This document shows, one piece after another, positions 46,020 through 55,146 of a DNA stretch of 64,000 bases (position 1 is its first letter; each line of letters begins with the position of its first letter). The notes beneath the pieces were generated by a model. The model had not been told where the DNA came from, ran no database searches, and saw only the letters and a program-made list of their open reading frames with translations. Source of the stretch: Pirellulaceae bacterium (GTDB taxonomy: Bacteria; Planctomycetota; Planctomycetia; Pirellulales; Pirellulaceae); assembly GCA_019636385.1 (NCBI GenBank), contig JAHBXT010000001.1, positions 1,116,001 to 1,180,000 on the forward strand. Reading direction: 5' to 3'. The translations under genes and the position numbers were made by a program.

Positions 46020-47600
46020 CTAGCAGCCACCGCAGCTCTTGCGAGCGCGGCAACCATGCTTACGGCCACAACCCTTGCTGCAACCACAGCAAGTATCAAC
46101 CTTAGCACCGCAGCCACAGCAAGCGCTAACGGCACCGCCGCAGCCAGAGCTGCAAGGAACCGTAATTTCTTGAGGAACCATGACGCACTTGCGAACCTGG
46201 ACTTCCTTTTGAACTTGAACCGGAACGCAGACGGTGTAGTCTTCGGTCTTGGTTTCGGGAACTTGGTCGCAAACGGTTACCGTGTACGACTGCTCTTCTT
46301 GAACTTGGTCGTATTCAGTTACCGTGTACTCGCGAGTCTTTTCCTGAGGGACACACACGGTTACCTGTCGTTGACGGGTTTCGGTTTGCAGGCTGCATTG
46401 AGAAACCATTCGCGTACGAGTCTCAGTGCGATACTTGGTTACTTGACACTCTTGAGTCCGTTCTTCTTGACGGCACTTCTGTACCGCCACTTGACGAGTC
46501 TGAGTTTCTTGACGGCACTTCTGAACCTGTACTTGGCGAGTACGGGTCTCAGTGGTGTAGCGCGTTACTGGCACCGTGCGCGTGCGCGTTTCGGTACGGC
46601 ACTTGGTAACGTTGTAGGTATAAGGAACTTCGACTCGCTGAGTGGTATAAGTCGTATAGGGAACCTGTTCGGTAACGATGTTAGGCACCCAGACGCGACG
46701 GGTAACGGTAGTTGTGCATGGAGCACCACAACCGGCAGCAGCCACGCCACAGCCACCGCATGAGCTAGCTGGAGCTGCACAACCGCAAGAGCTGGCGCAG
46801 CCCCCGCATGCCTTGCGGCAACCAACGCGACGACCGCAGCCACGGCCACTATCGCAAGTGCTGACACTGCAACTGCTAGCTGCAGGCACTTCAACGGTCT
46901 GGCACTGATAGCTGCCCATGTCACGGCAAACGGTGCGATGTTGAGTCACAGGCACTCGCTGGCATTCAATGCGAGTCGCATTGACAGTCTCGGTATAAGG
47001 CACTTGGACCTGATAGCTCTGCTCCACTTGCTCTGTCACAGGCACACACACGGTGTACTGTTGCTCCACCGTTTCAGTGTACGGCACGTTTACTGTGCAA
47101 CTTTGCTCAACCATTTCGGTGTAAGGCACGTTCACAGTATAAGTGCGAGTTTGCGTTTCTTGATAGGGAACGCAAACCGTGTAAGACTGTTCGACCTGAG
47201 TCATAACAGGTACCCGCACAGTGTAGTCCTGGGTCTGAGTCGTAGCGACCATCTCCGTGTAGGTTTGGGTCTTCGTCACTTGACGAGGTACGCACTTGGT
47301 TACCGTCCGTGTACGAGTCTCTTCGCGCGGAACGCTCTTCATCACCGTGCAGGTGCGCTGACGAGTTTCCTGCTGCATTTGCGTTACTGTAACCATTTGG
47401 GTTTCTGTAACGTACTGAGGTACCATCACCGTGCGTGTGGTATACGTCGGGCCACATCCACAGCCACCATCGGACACAACTGCACCGCAGCCACCTGCTG
47501 CTGGTGCCGACCCGCTGCAACTACTGCATTGGGCCTGGACAGAACTAGCGGCTAGGGTAGCCACTAATCCCATCAAATAAAAAAATGGGCGAAACTTCAT
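46020..47600 (-). CDS. Cysteine-rich YTV-repeat protein, probable cell-wall component
   Basis: 526 aa. Signal peptide 1-23. Three Cys-rich blocks (about 25-50, 244-295 and 483-526, e.g. CCGCGAKVDTCCGCSKGCG) frame two repeat blocks. Block one has units starting at 126, 140, 154, 168, 182 and 196, exactly 14 residues apart, of the form YTVxVPYxExVEQS. Block two has units at 329, 343, 357, 371, 385, 399 and 413, again 14 apart, of the form VxVxKCRxETxTRx. The alternating Val/Thr/Tyr pattern suits stacked beta strands; Cys may cross-link them. Proteins with this YTV motif have been described from Rhodopirellula as abundant, and linked to the cell wall. AGGAG lies six bases before the ATG (47607-47611). 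The leader has two hairpins and a strong terminator follows the gene. Confidence 0.9.
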   Translation of the reverse strand: MKFRPFFYLMGLVATLAASSVQAQCSSCSGSAPAAGGCGAVVSDGGCGCGPTYTTRTVMVPQYVTETQMVTVTQMQQETRQRTCTVMKSVPREETRTRTVTKCVPRQVTKTQTYTEMVATTQTQDYTVRVPVMTQVEQSYTVCVPYQETQTRTYTVNVPYTEMVEQSCTVNVPYTETVEQQYTVCVPVTEQVEQSYQVQVPYTETVNATRIECQRVPVTQHRTVCRDMGSYQCQTVEVPAASSCSVSTCDSGRGCGRRVGCRKACGGCASSCGCAAPASSCGGCGVAAAGCGAPCTTTVTRRVWVPNIVTEQVPYTTYTTQRVEVPYTYNVTKCRTETRTRTVPVTRYTTETRTRQVQVQKCRQETQTRQVAVQKCRQEERTQECQVTKYRTETRTRMVSQCSLQTETRQRQVTVCVPQEKTREYTVTEYDQVQEEQSYTVTVCDQVPETKTEDYTVCVPVQVQKEVQVRKCVMVPQEITVPCSSGCGGAVSACCGCGAKVDTCCGCSKGCGRKHGCRARKSCGGC

Positions 47601-47627
47601 GAGGATCTCCTCTCGAGGAATTAACTG

Positions 47628-47677
47628 TGGCCGAAGTGGCCAGCCCGGGAACTCCCTAAAGCAACGTGCTTTAGGGA
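47628..47677 (-). promoter_or_regulatory. Two hairpins in the leader of the YTV mRNA
   Basis: TGGCC/GGCCA (47628-47632 with 47638-47642, loop of five) and TCCCTAAAGC/GCTTTAGGGA (47653-47662 with 47668-47677, loop of five). The second is a perfect ten-base stem. Both lie within 80 bases upstream of the ATG. They may stabilise the message or control its translation; neither has the T-run of a terminator. Confidence 0.55.
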
Positions 47678-48013
47678 AACAACGTTGTATTGATTACTTC
47701 ACCTGGGAAAAGCCATCGCCCGCGAGCGCGTTGGGGGCAGGCAAATGCACTTCCTGCGAGATAAAGTGGGCTCATAAATTTTGGTCTGAGCCAGAGTCTA
47801 GCGTACAGGCAACGATTTTCGAGGGGGTGGCGTTATATTTCCCGCATTTTTTCCAGACTACCAGGCAAAAATAGACGAGCGGGACGTTGCCTCAAAAAAC
47901 CACCACTTCGGAGGGTTTTAGAGATACCTCCACCACCTAACTGGACCGCCCAAATTGGGCCGATCTTCCGGTATCGCCCCGTTTAATCGCTTATTACATC
48001 TGCAGGCGTTTGT

Positions 48014-48059
48014 CCGCTCGCCTGGTAGCCGTGCTACCGCCAAGCGGCCTACCTTTTTT
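48014..48059 (+). terminator. Terminator-like hairpin ahead of the sensor gene
   Basis: Nested stems CCGCT/AGCGG (48014-48018 with 48043-48047) and GGTAGC/GCTACC (48024-48029 with 48033-48038) are followed by TTTTTT at 48054-48059. On the plus strand this has the form of an intrinsic terminator, yet no plus-strand gene precedes it for 2 kb. It may attenuate the sensor gene or end a small RNA. The inner stem belongs to the GTAGC/GCTAC palindrome family. Confidence 0.5.
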
Positions 48060-48222
48060 AGGATTGACAGTAACCCAAGAACCGAATCGTTAGTGGTTAA
48101 GGAACACCTGTCGCCACCAAACAAGGCAGGGGAAACCGACATCCGCACAATTGCCACACATCCTTTGATGTTGCTGTGGCCCGGTGACACTCCTATGATT
48201 AGCCTAGTCACCTTGGAGCCAT

Positions 48223-50028
48223 ATGGCCATGTCTCAGACACACCTACCCGTCGATCCCGCTACGGCACCTAACGCCGCCATCGATCAGCCCACACTTAGC
48301 AGTGTAACTCAGATGTCGCGCAAAGTACTGATGCTGAGATTGGGGCAATCTAAATTGCCTAGCTCGGACAACAATCTGTTTAATCGCAATTCGGTAGCCG
48401 TGGATTCTGTCGGTTCACAGGTAGCAGCCGTAAGTCGCCTTGCTCAAGGTGGTTATATGGGCGTCTATCTAGACGGTGCCGATGCTGAAGCCAACAGTAG
48501 CATCATGCGACTGCTGCAGTCGGATCGCATCCTCAATGGGATGCCCGAAGGCGTCGCCCTGGTCAACGAGAACACATTAGTCACTTGGACCAATTCATGT
48601 CTCCGCAACTGGTCGCCGCTGAGTGAAATCGTCGGTCAAAATTTCTTTTCAATCTTTGGCAACTCCCATATTCTGGGGCCAGATTTTTGTCCGTTCAACA
48701 CGGCGCTGGTAACCGGCAAATCCAGCTCCTGTACGTTGCGAACTGAAGACAACAAGTACTACCAAGTGCACGTAGCCCCACTGGTGGATGCCTCCACCGA
48801 AGACGCTGCCTTGGTAGCTACCGTGAGTGATATCACGGCCGAGATCGTCCAGCAGCAAAAGCTGGCCGCTATCCATCAAGCCGGACAGGAGCTTACCGAT
48901 CTAAAACCCGACGAAATTTTCGCCATGGACACGCAGGCGAGAATCAATTTGTTGAAAGACGACATTCGCCGCTGTACAGCCAATTTACTGAACGTCGAAG
49001 TGATTGAGATTCGGTTGCTGGAGCAGAGCAGCGGCAATCTTGTGCCTCTATTGAGTGTCGGTATTGATCAGGCAGCCGCCGATCGCAAGCTGTTGGCCAA
49101 ACCTCAGGGATACGGTGTGACGGGTTACGTAGCGGCGACAGGCAAGAGTTACCTGTGCGAAGATGCCAGCCAAGACGAACTCTATTTACAAGCCTTTGAG
49201 GGCGGTGCCAGTTCGATGACCGTGGCTATCATGTTGCACGATACGGTCATCGGCACGATCAATGTCGAAAGTAACGTAAAACGCGCCTTCAATAAGTCAG
49301 ACCTCCAGTTCTTGCAGATATTTGCGCGGCATGTCGCCGTTGCCTTGAACACATTGGAACTGCTTGTAGCCCAGAAGAACAATGCGGCGCAGCAAAGCTG
49401 TGAGGCCATTCATAGTGCGGTCGCCTTGCCGGTCGATCAGATTCTGAACGACGCCGTGAATGTTATCGAAAGACACTTGGGTGCCTCGGATCCCGAAATT
49501 GTTCAACGCCTGCAGAACATCCTCACCAACGCTCGCAATATTCGTCGGGTGATTCAAAACGTTGGCCAGCGCATGGCACCGCTGGAAGCGTTGCCCGCTG
49601 GTTGCACCCAGCAACTGCATGATCGGTTAGTCGGCAAGCGCATATTGATTGTTGATCCGGACATCCAAACGGTCTGCGATGCACATGCGCAATTGGAGCG
49701 CTTCGGCTGTGTTGTCGAATCAGCGCATAACGGGGATGAAGCGGTTAGCATGTTCCGCAATAGTGGTTTAGATCGCTCATATGATGTGGTCATCGCGGCG
49801 ATCTCTCTTCCGGATTACAGCGGCTACCAGTTGATGTTGCGACTGCAAAAACTGGTCAACCCAGTTCCACTGGCTCTGATGACCGGCTTTGGCTGGGATC
49901 CGGGTCATACCATCGTCAAGGCGCGCGAAGCGGGGTTGCCACCCAAGGCCTTTCTGTACAAGCCCTTCAAGCTGGTGCAGATTCTGTCTGCGATTGAAGC
50001 CGTGTTGGATTACACTAAGGCCAACTAG
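48223..50028 (+). CDS. PAS-GAF protein with degenerate receiver domain
   Basis: 601 aa, cytoplasmic. PAS domain at about 100-215 (LNGMPEGVALVNENTLVTW, with a Cys in GPDFCPFNTAL). GAF domain at about 235-390 (GYGVTGYVAATGKSYLCED, MLHDTVIGTINVES). A helical pair at about 395-460 resembles a dimerisation hairpin but no ATPase domain follows, so it is not a histidine kinase. The C-terminal receiver (about 475-598) keeps VDPD, the Thr in LMTGFG and the Lys in LYKPF, but the phospho-acceptor Asp is replaced by Ala526 (VVIAAISLPDYSG). It would thus be phosphorylation-independent. GGAG at 48215-48218 precedes two close ATGs (48223, 48229). The metallophosphoesterase gene starts ten bases later. Confidence 0.87.
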   Translation: MAMSQTHLPVDPATAPNAAIDQPTLSSVTQMSRKVLMLRLGQSKLPSSDNNLFNRNSVAVDSVGSQVAAVSRLAQGGYMGVYLDGADAEANSSIMRLLQSDRILNGMPEGVALVNENTLVTWTNSCLRNWSPLSEIVGQNFFSIFGNSHILGPDFCPFNTALVTGKSSSCTLRTEDNKYYQVHVAPLVDASTEDAALVATVSDITAEIVQQQKLAAIHQAGQELTDLKPDEIFAMDTQARINLLKDDIRRCTANLLNVEVIEIRLLEQSSGNLVPLLSVGIDQAAADRKLLAKPQGYGVTGYVAATGKSYLCEDASQDELYLQAFEGGASSMTVAIMLHDTVIGTINVESNVKRAFNKSDLQFLQIFARHVAVALNTLELLVAQKNNAAQQSCEAIHSAVALPVDQILNDAVNVIERHLGASDPEIVQRLQNILTNARNIRRVIQNVGQRMAPLEALPAGCTQQLHDRLVGKRILIVDPDIQTVCDAHAQLERFGCVVESAHNGDEAVSMFRNSGLDRSYDVVIAAISLPDYSGYQLMLRLQKLVNPVPLALMTGFGWDPGHTIVKAREAGLPPKAFLYKPFKLVQILSAIEAVLDYTKAN

Positions 50029-50038
50029 GCTCGCCACA

Positions 50039-51319
50039 ATGCACTGGATTTGGCCCTGGTTGGTGTTATTGCTGGCAAGCATTGGCAATTGTGGCTGGTG
50101 GCTGTTTTGCTTTAATCGAGTCAACGCATTTGGTTACCCGCGAGCGCTGGCCAAGCTACTCGAAAAAACTTGCATCGGTTTGTGCTTTGCCATCCCCGCC
50201 ATGGTGGCTTGGCGTAACTGGCCGATCATTCAAGATTGGCTGCAACATCCGAGCCCTTGGCCAGGGCAAACCTCGCTTGAGTTGAACTGTTGGCTGAGCT
50301 GGAATCTATGGAGTTTGGCGATATTGGGGCCGATGTGGCTGAATTCGCGAAGATGGCTCATTCGACCAGCACAATTGATCGACCAACAAGGCGTCCAGTT
50401 TCACGTCCACCGACAAATTCCAGGTGGTTCAGCCGGGAATTGGTCGACGCGACTGTGGGCTCGCTTGCCCATGAACGACTGGGCGCATTTGGAAGTAACT
50501 CGCAAGACACTCAAGCTTGAGCGCCAGCCGCCAACGGCTGCCGGCTTGAAGATTGGCCACCTGTCCGACCTGCACTTTACAGGTCAATATCGCGCTGAGC
50601 ATTATCAATTCGTGATCGAGCGCACCATGGAACTGGAGGCTGATCTGTTGGTCATCAGCGGCGATATTATCGACTTCCAACACTGCTTACCTCTCGTAGA
50701 GGGAGTGTTGGGACAACTGGCAGCGCCGCTGGGTGTTCATTTCGTTCTTGGCAATCACGATCGGCGACTTAAAGATTTGCGGCGTCTGATAGAGACCTTG
50801 AGCGGATTGGGATTTCATGATTTAGGTGTAGCCGATCGCGTGATTGATCAACCTGATCGAAAGATTCTGCTCACGGGCGACGAAGCACCGTGGCTCAAAC
50901 GTCGTGGCGGAAACCACCCATCAGCGACAGCCGCCGTGCCAGAAATCGACTCAACTCAATTTCATGGCTTGCGTATCGGTGTTGCACATACTCCTGATCG
51001 CATCCACTGGGCGCGACGCAAGCAGTTAGACTTACTACTGGCCGGACATACCCACGGCGGGCAAGCTCGACTACCGCTGATCGGACCATTGGTAGCGCCC
51101 AGCCTGCATGGCAGCCAGTTCGCCTCAGGTGTCTTTCATTTACCACCTACACTCATGCACGTGTCGCGCGGTGTCGCAGGAACACATACCGTTCGCTGGC
51201 GATGTCCCACTGAAGTTAGTCTGTTGACTTTAGCACATCAGGCCGCCTCCAAAAGTAGCCACCATCGCCAGACGGTGGATGCATCGCTGCGATCCATCCC
51301 AGGCTCTTGGCGAGCGTAG
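50039..51319 (+). CDS. Membrane-bound metallophosphoesterase
   Basis: 426 aa. Three or four N-terminal hydrophobic segments ([50 protein letters not shown]), then a calcineurin-like phosphoesterase of the YkuE type from about 175: [31 protein letters not shown] and [11 protein letters not shown] supply the dimetal ligands. YkuE-like enzymes act on phosphate esters or lipids at the membrane; the substrate here is unknown. The ATG at 50039 follows the sensor gene by ten bases, so the two are probably one unit. The last 20 or so residues ([20 protein letters not shown]) are encoded by a repeat element, and the stop codon TAG lies within its GTAGCTAC core. Confidence 0.9.
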   Translation: MHWIWPWLVLLLASIGNCGWWLFCFNRVNAFGYPRALAKLLEKTCIGLCFAIPAMVAWRNWPIIQDWLQHPSPWPGQTSLELNCWLSWNLWSLAILGPMWLNSRRWLIRPAQLIDQQGVQFHVHRQIPGGSAGNWSTRLWARLPMNDWAHLEVTRKTLKLERQPPTAAGLKIGHLSDLHFTGQYRAEHYQFVIERTMELEADLLVISGDIIDFQHCLPLVEGVLGQLAAPLGVHFVLGNHDRRLKDLRRLIETLSGLGFHDLGVADRVIDQPDRKILLTGDEAPWLKRRGGNHPSATAAVPEIDSTQFHGLRIGVAHTPDRIHWARRKQLDLLLAGHTHGGQARLPLIGPLVAPSLHGSQFASGVFHLPPTLMHVSRGVAGTHTVRWRCPTEVSLLTLAHQAASKSSHHRQTVDASLRSIPGSWRA

Positions 51320-51325
51320 CTACGA
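51253..51325 (+). repeat. Element bounded by GTAGCCACC and GTAGCTACG, overlapping a gene end
   Basis: Begins AGTAGCCACC near 51256, contains CCACC/GGTGG inverted sequence and ends GAGCGTAGCTACG (51313-51324). It encodes the C-terminal tail and the stop of the metallophosphoesterase gene and continues 67 bases short of thyA. Bounds are set by the shared GTAGC cores and are approximate. Confidence 0.45.
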
Positions 51326-51390
51326 ACCGCCCACGCACGCGACCTCCCGTTGATAATTCATTGGCTTGGGACACAATAGCCGCCATAATT

Positions 51391-52185
51391 ATGCGACAGT
51401 ATCTCGATCTCATGCGACTCGTCTTAAATACCGGCACGGTCAAGCAAGACCGCACTGGCGTCGGTACGCGCAGTCTGTTTGGACATCAAATGCGGTTCGA
51501 TTTGGCACAGGGTTTCCCGCTCGTAACCACCAAGAAATTGCATTTACGAAGCATCATTGTCGAACTGCTATGGTTTTTACGCGGCGATACCAACGTAGAT
51601 TTCCTTCATCAGCACCGCGTGTCCATTTGGGACGAGTGGGCCGACGAACAGGGCCAGCTCGGACCAGTCTACGGCAAACAATGGCGCTGCTGGCCAACCG
51701 CCGACGGCCAAACCATTGATCAGATTAGCCAAGTTCAAGATCAAATTCGCAATTCACCTGACTCGCGGCGGTTGATCGTCAGCGCGTGGAATGTGGCCGA
51801 CGTACCGCGCATGGCACTGCCTCCTTGCCACTTGTTATTCCAGTTCTATGTAGCCGAAGGTAGACTGAGCTGCCAACTATATCAACGCAGCGCGGATCTT
51901 TTTTTGGGAGTACCGTTTAATATCGCGTCCTATGCTCTGCTGACGATGATGATGGCGCGCGCTACCGGACTGGAACCCGGCCAGTTCATCCACACCTTGG
52001 GCGATGTGCATATCTACACCAACCATGTCCAGCAAGCCGAGCTACAACTGTCGCGCCAGCCGCGCTCGCTGCCGACGATGATGATCCATGGCCAGCAATC
52101 GAGCGTACTCGATTTTCGATTAGAAGACTTCGAGTTGCTGAATTACGATCCCCACCCTCATATTGCTGCGCCCGTCGCCGTATGA
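51391..52185 (+). CDS. thyA: Thymidylate synthase
   Basis: 264 aa, the length of E. coli ThyA. Makes dTMP from dUMP with methylene-tetrahydrofolate, giving dihydrofolate. Catalytic Cys146 lies in [22 protein letters not shown] at 20-26 binds phosphate, and [20 protein letters not shown] is the folate/dUMP region. The ATG at 51391 gives the usual MRQYLDLMR start; an alternative start at 51307 would add 28 residues read from the upstream repeat. folA overlaps its stop by four bases (ATGA), so the enzyme that recycles its product is translated with it. Confidence 0.97.
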   Translation: MRQYLDLMRLVLNTGTVKQDRTGVGTRSLFGHQMRFDLAQGFPLVTTKKLHLRSIIVELLWFLRGDTNVDFLHQHRVSIWDEWADEQGQLGPVYGKQWRCWPTADGQTIDQISQVQDQIRNSPDSRRLIVSAWNVADVPRMALPPCHLLFQFYVAEGRLSCQLYQRSADLFLGVPFNIASYALLTMMMARATGLEPGQFIHTLGDVHIYTNHVQQAELQLSRQPRSLPTMMIHGQQSSVLDFRLEDFELLNYDPHPHIAAPVAV

Positions 52186-52724
52186 ACATTCACGACAGTG
52201 CACTGGTGGACACGGCCCGTCGAGACTGGACTATGGTCGTGGCCATGTCCGAGAAGGGTGTCATCGGCCAAGACGAGCACTTGCCATGGAAACTGAGCAG
52301 CGACCTACGGCGGTTTAAGTCGCTGACCATGGGGCAGTGCTTGCTCATGGGCCGCAAGACGTTTCAGTCCATTGGTCGCCCCCTGCCTGGTCGTCAAACC
52401 ATCGTGCTTTCACGCAGCGGCTGGAGCAACCCGTACCCGCAAGTATGCTTAGCCACCGATCTGGCTCAGGTGGATGCACTGGTCCAGCCTGGCCGACGAG
52501 TCATGGTCGTTGGCGGGGCCGAAGTCTATCGCGCTGCGTTGTCGCGCTGTCAACAGCTGTGGATGACGCGCGTGTTGGCTGAGGTAGGCGGCGACACCTA
52601 TTTTCCAAACATCGACTGGACCCAGTGGCAACTCGTATCCAGCCAGTTCTTGCCAGCAGGTCCGGCCGACCAATGGCCCACCGAGTTTCAGCAATGGCAA
52701 CGCATAACACCGGGCACACTGTAA
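52182..52724 (+). CDS. folA: Dihydrofolate reductase
   Basis: 180 aa. Reduces the dihydrofolate produced by ThyA with NADPH. Marks: [19 protein letters not shown], the acidic [14 protein letters not shown] helix with the catalytic Asp, [17 protein letters not shown] and [14 protein letters not shown]. The first 15 residues before the core are a short extension. Starts within the stop of thyA (ATGA), and its last 31 bases overlap the start of gluQ. Fused or adjacent thyA-folA pairs are common. Confidence 0.96.
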   Translation: MNIHDSALVDTARRDWTMVVAMSEKGVIGQDEHLPWKLSSDLRRFKSLTMGQCLLMGRKTFQSIGRPLPGRQTIVLSRSGWSNPYPQVCLATDLAQVDALVQPGRRVMVVGGAEVYRAALSRCQQLWMTRVLAEVGGDTYFPNIDWTQWQLVSSQFLPAGPADQWPTEFQQWQRITPGTL

Positions 52725-53713
52725 CTCCAATTCATAACGCAGCCGGAGGTACCGGGCCGCGGGTCGGTCGATTGGCACCTTCGCCTACCGGACAGCTACA
52801 TCTGGGAAATGCTCGCACCTTTCTTCTAGCCTGGCTGTCGGTCCGTCAGCAACAGGGAACTTTGTTGCTACGTCTTGAGGATATTGACCTTCAGCGGAAT
52901 AAGCCTGGCGCCTCACAGGCAGTGATCGATGATTTGCACTGGCTGGGGCTGGATTGGGACTACGGGCCGAATATCGGCGACGGCACATGCTGTGGAATTC
53001 CTCTACTGCAAACCCACCGTCTAGACCGCTACCGTCAGGTTCTGCAACAGTTATTAAACGATCATCAAGTCTACCCCTGCCATTGCACCCGTAGTCAGAT
53101 TGCTCAAGCCGCCGCCAGCGCACCGCACGAATCTAGCCTGGCGCAACGAGAAGGCCCAGTCTATCCTGGAACCTGTCGCTCCATTGGAGATTCCTCACAG
53201 ATCACTGACCTACTGGCCTTGCCTCCGTCGGTGGCTCTTCGCTGGGCATTTGCTGCTGGAACCTACCAGTGGCACGATGGACTGTTAGGACCGCAGTCAG
53301 CCTGCCCACAGACGGAGTTAGGCGACTTCGTGATTGGTCGTGGGTCAGGATTGCCTGCTTATCAATTGGCGGTTGTCGTAGACGATCACGATCAGGGTGT
53401 TACCGAGGTAGTTCGGGGCGACGATTTGAAATTGAGCACCTATCGCCAACTGGCGATCTTGCGGCACTTAGGATGGGCCGAGCCAATGTATTATCACGTC
53501 CCGCTGCTGCTGGATGCCGAAGGGCACCGCCTGGCCAAGCGCCGAGGCGACTCACTCGCAGCTATTCGGCAGCAGGGGATATCGTCACAAACTGTGATTG
53601 GCAAACTGGCATATAGCTTGGGACTGATAGACCGACCGCAACCAATCGAACCCAGCGAACTTATCGCTGAATTCTGCTGGTCCAGGGTTCATTGTCACTC
53701 GACCAGCAGCTAG
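52694..53713 (+). CDS. gluQ: Glutamyl-Q tRNA(Asp) synthetase
   Basis: 339 aa, related to the catalytic half of GluRS without an anticodon-binding domain. It attaches glutamate to queuosine 34 of tRNA-Asp. Motifs: RLAPSPTGQLHLGNAR (HIGH region), zinc Cys in YPCHCTRSQI and YPGTCRSI, and RLAKRRGD in place of KMSKS. GDFVIGRGSGLPAYQLAVVV and TEVVRGDDL are also typical. The ATG at 52694 overlaps folA by 31 bases; longer frames to 52625 have no homologous content. Slightly longer than the usual 290-310 residues because of an N-terminal extension of about 20 residues and a tail. Confidence 0.92.
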   Translation: MATHNTGHTVTPIHNAAGGTGPRVGRLAPSPTGQLHLGNARTFLLAWLSVRQQQGTLLLRLEDIDLQRNKPGASQAVIDDLHWLGLDWDYGPNIGDGTCCGIPLLQTHRLDRYRQVLQQLLNDHQVYPCHCTRSQIAQAAASAPHESSLAQREGPVYPGTCRSIGDSSQITDLLALPPSVALRWAFAAGTYQWHDGLLGPQSACPQTELGDFVIGRGSGLPAYQLAVVVDDHDQGVTEVVRGDDLKLSTYRQLAILRHLGWAEPMYYHVPLLLDAEGHRLAKRRGDSLAAIRQQGISSQTVIGKLAYSLGLIDRPQPIEPSELIAEFCWSRVHCHSTSS

Positions 53714-53772
53714 CAAGGTTCGCTAGAGCGTAGACCCCCAGCCAAATGCACTTAACCGGTTTAGAGCCTTAA

Positions 53773-55146
53773 TTACAGACGAAAAATGATGTTGCGCTTT
53801 TCGAGCGTCCGCAACACGAGATAGCAAATCCCCAGAGACACGCCAAAACCTGCAAACACATACCACAGCGGCGCATCGTTAGGCACAAACGGACGGACCG
53901 CGGAATTGACCATGCCATGCAGAATGTAGGCGAATAACGCGTTGACCCCCAAAGTGCGAAACATTCCCAGTTGCCAACCCCACTGGTCACAGATCACAAT
54001 GCAAGCGGCCAGCAAGACGAGACTCAATCCGCCACCGAATAACATATAGGACCAGGAGCCCGCGCGCTGGTTCATCGTCCACATATTCAAATAGCGGCGC
54101 CCCGCTTGATGCCACTTCTCCATAGGCACATCCGCTGGCACTGACGTTTGTGGCATTCCTCCAGCTCGTTTGGCCTCATTCCAGACGGCGTTTCGGGCGT
54201 GTACCCAATGTTCTCGGTAGCGCACGGATGCAACCGGTATTTCCTTGGCTGGAATCGTTAGCAAATTCCACCAGGTCCGATCATGACTTGCGGGTGCTGC
54301 CTGAGCATCGCTTGCCACAGAGGCAGTTTCTGCGGGTCGCACCCACGGATAGTCCGCCAGGCAGTCGGCCCACCCGGAGCCTGTCGGCAGACTGTTCGGA
54401 TAGGTGACGGTGCTCAAGCAGGACACGCCGTAACCTAAAATCATGCTCAAGCCTCCGGCTACCAGCATGATGGCTGGTGCGGTGCGCTGACGATGCTGCC
54501 ACCAGTCGTAAGCCAGTGTGCCCAGCAGCAGCGGCGTGGACCAGGTCATGAATCCCAGCGGCCCCCCGTCGATACCGGGTCGAGTCAGCACCCAGTCATA
54601 GTACCACCAACTGGACAGATACGAAAACGCGGCGGCTGACAAAACCAGATAGATCAGTCTGGCCCAGCCACCGGCACCGATCACAGGCACAACCCACAGC
54701 GATGCCAAACCGATATGTGCTAACGTTTGAAAGTAATTCTGCTGAAAGCTATTCTTAAGAATACCCCACAGCCCAAGTTCGGTCATTTGTTCCCACGAAC
54801 CATAATGACCGTCCAGCTGATGAATGACTAGCGCCACGAGCAACAGCCCCAATATTCGGCGCACGATGCGGCCATAGTCGACTGAACCACCCGACCGCTG
54901 ACGCCGAGCGACGAACGACATGCGAAACCCGATCCCGACGGCAAACAGGAACTGCGGCATGATCGTGTCGGCGTAGCTGCAGTGATTATTCCAATGCTTG
55001 AGCGTGGGCAACAGCGCTCCTACAGCCGCAAATGAACCAACAAAATTCACGAGAAACATACCAGCCACGGTGTATCCTCGGAATTGATCCAGTGAAACTA
55101 AACGCTCGGCTTGGACAGCTGGCGGGGGCGAGGTGGGTTGACTCAG
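53773..55146 (-). CDS. Multi-pass membrane acyltransferase-like protein (DUF5009/HGSNAT-related), non-AUG start likely
   Basis: About 457 aa with some ten helices, related to heparan-alpha-glucosaminide acetyltransferase-like and DUF5009 proteins, which acetylate sugars across membranes. The diagnostic start of the family, RLVSLDQFRGYTVAGMFLVN, lies upstream of the first ATG (55059) and GTG (55068) codons. The frame is open only up to a TGA at 55156-55158, and between them the best start codons are CTG at 55146 or ATC at 55149; AAGTGAG lies a suitable distance upstream. So a non-standard start, or a sequence error, must be assumed. Later marks are PQFLFAVGIGFRMSF, a large outer loop at about 260-360 and FRTLGVNALFAYILHGMVN. 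Substrate unknown. Confidence 0.82.
   Translation of the reverse strand: MSQPTSPPPAVQAERLVSLDQFRGYTVAGMFLVNFVGSFAAVGALLPTLKHWNNHCSYADTIMPQFLFAVGIGFRMSFVARRQRSGGSVDYGRIVRRILGLLLVALVIHQLDGHYGSWEQMTELGLWGILKNSFQQNYFQTLAHIGLASLWVVPVIGAGGWARLIYLVLSAAAFSYLSSWWYYDWVLTRPGIDGGPLGFMTWSTPLLLGTLAYDWWQHRQRTAPAIMLVAGGLSMILGYGVSCLSTVTYPNSLPTGSGWADCLADYPWVRPAETASVASDAQAAPASHDRTWWNLLTIPAKEIPVASVRYREHWVHARNAVWNEAKRAGGMPQTSVPADVPMEKWHQAGRRYLNMWTMNQRAGSWSYMLFGGGLSLVLLAACIVICDQWGWQLGMFRTLGVNALFAYILHGMVNSAVRPFVPNDAPLWYVFAGFGVSLGICYLVLRTLEKRNIIFRL

Larger units (their letters stand above)
47601..48222. other. Divergent intergenic region between YTV and sensor genes
   Basis: 622 bases. Next to the YTV start lie two leader hairpins (47628-47677); toward the sensor gene lies a hairpin with a T-run (48014-48059). 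Between them AAAACC and GGTTTT near 47895-47922 can pair weakly. No coding frame with recognisable content. Confidence 0.5.

Noticed and set aside
45993..46763. Plus-strand frames opposite the YTV gene
   Set aside because: Low-complexity Ala/Thr/Leu mirror of the repeats; they come from the repeat structure itself.
46020..47600. CRISPR array suggested by regular spacing of repeats
   Set aside because: The 42-base periodicity belongs to an open reading frame with a signal peptide and codon-level variation; there are no spacers and no cas genes.
51216..51455. 79-codon minus-strand frame before thyA
   Set aside because: Antisense of the phosphoesterase tail, the palindromic element and the thyA start; no independent support.
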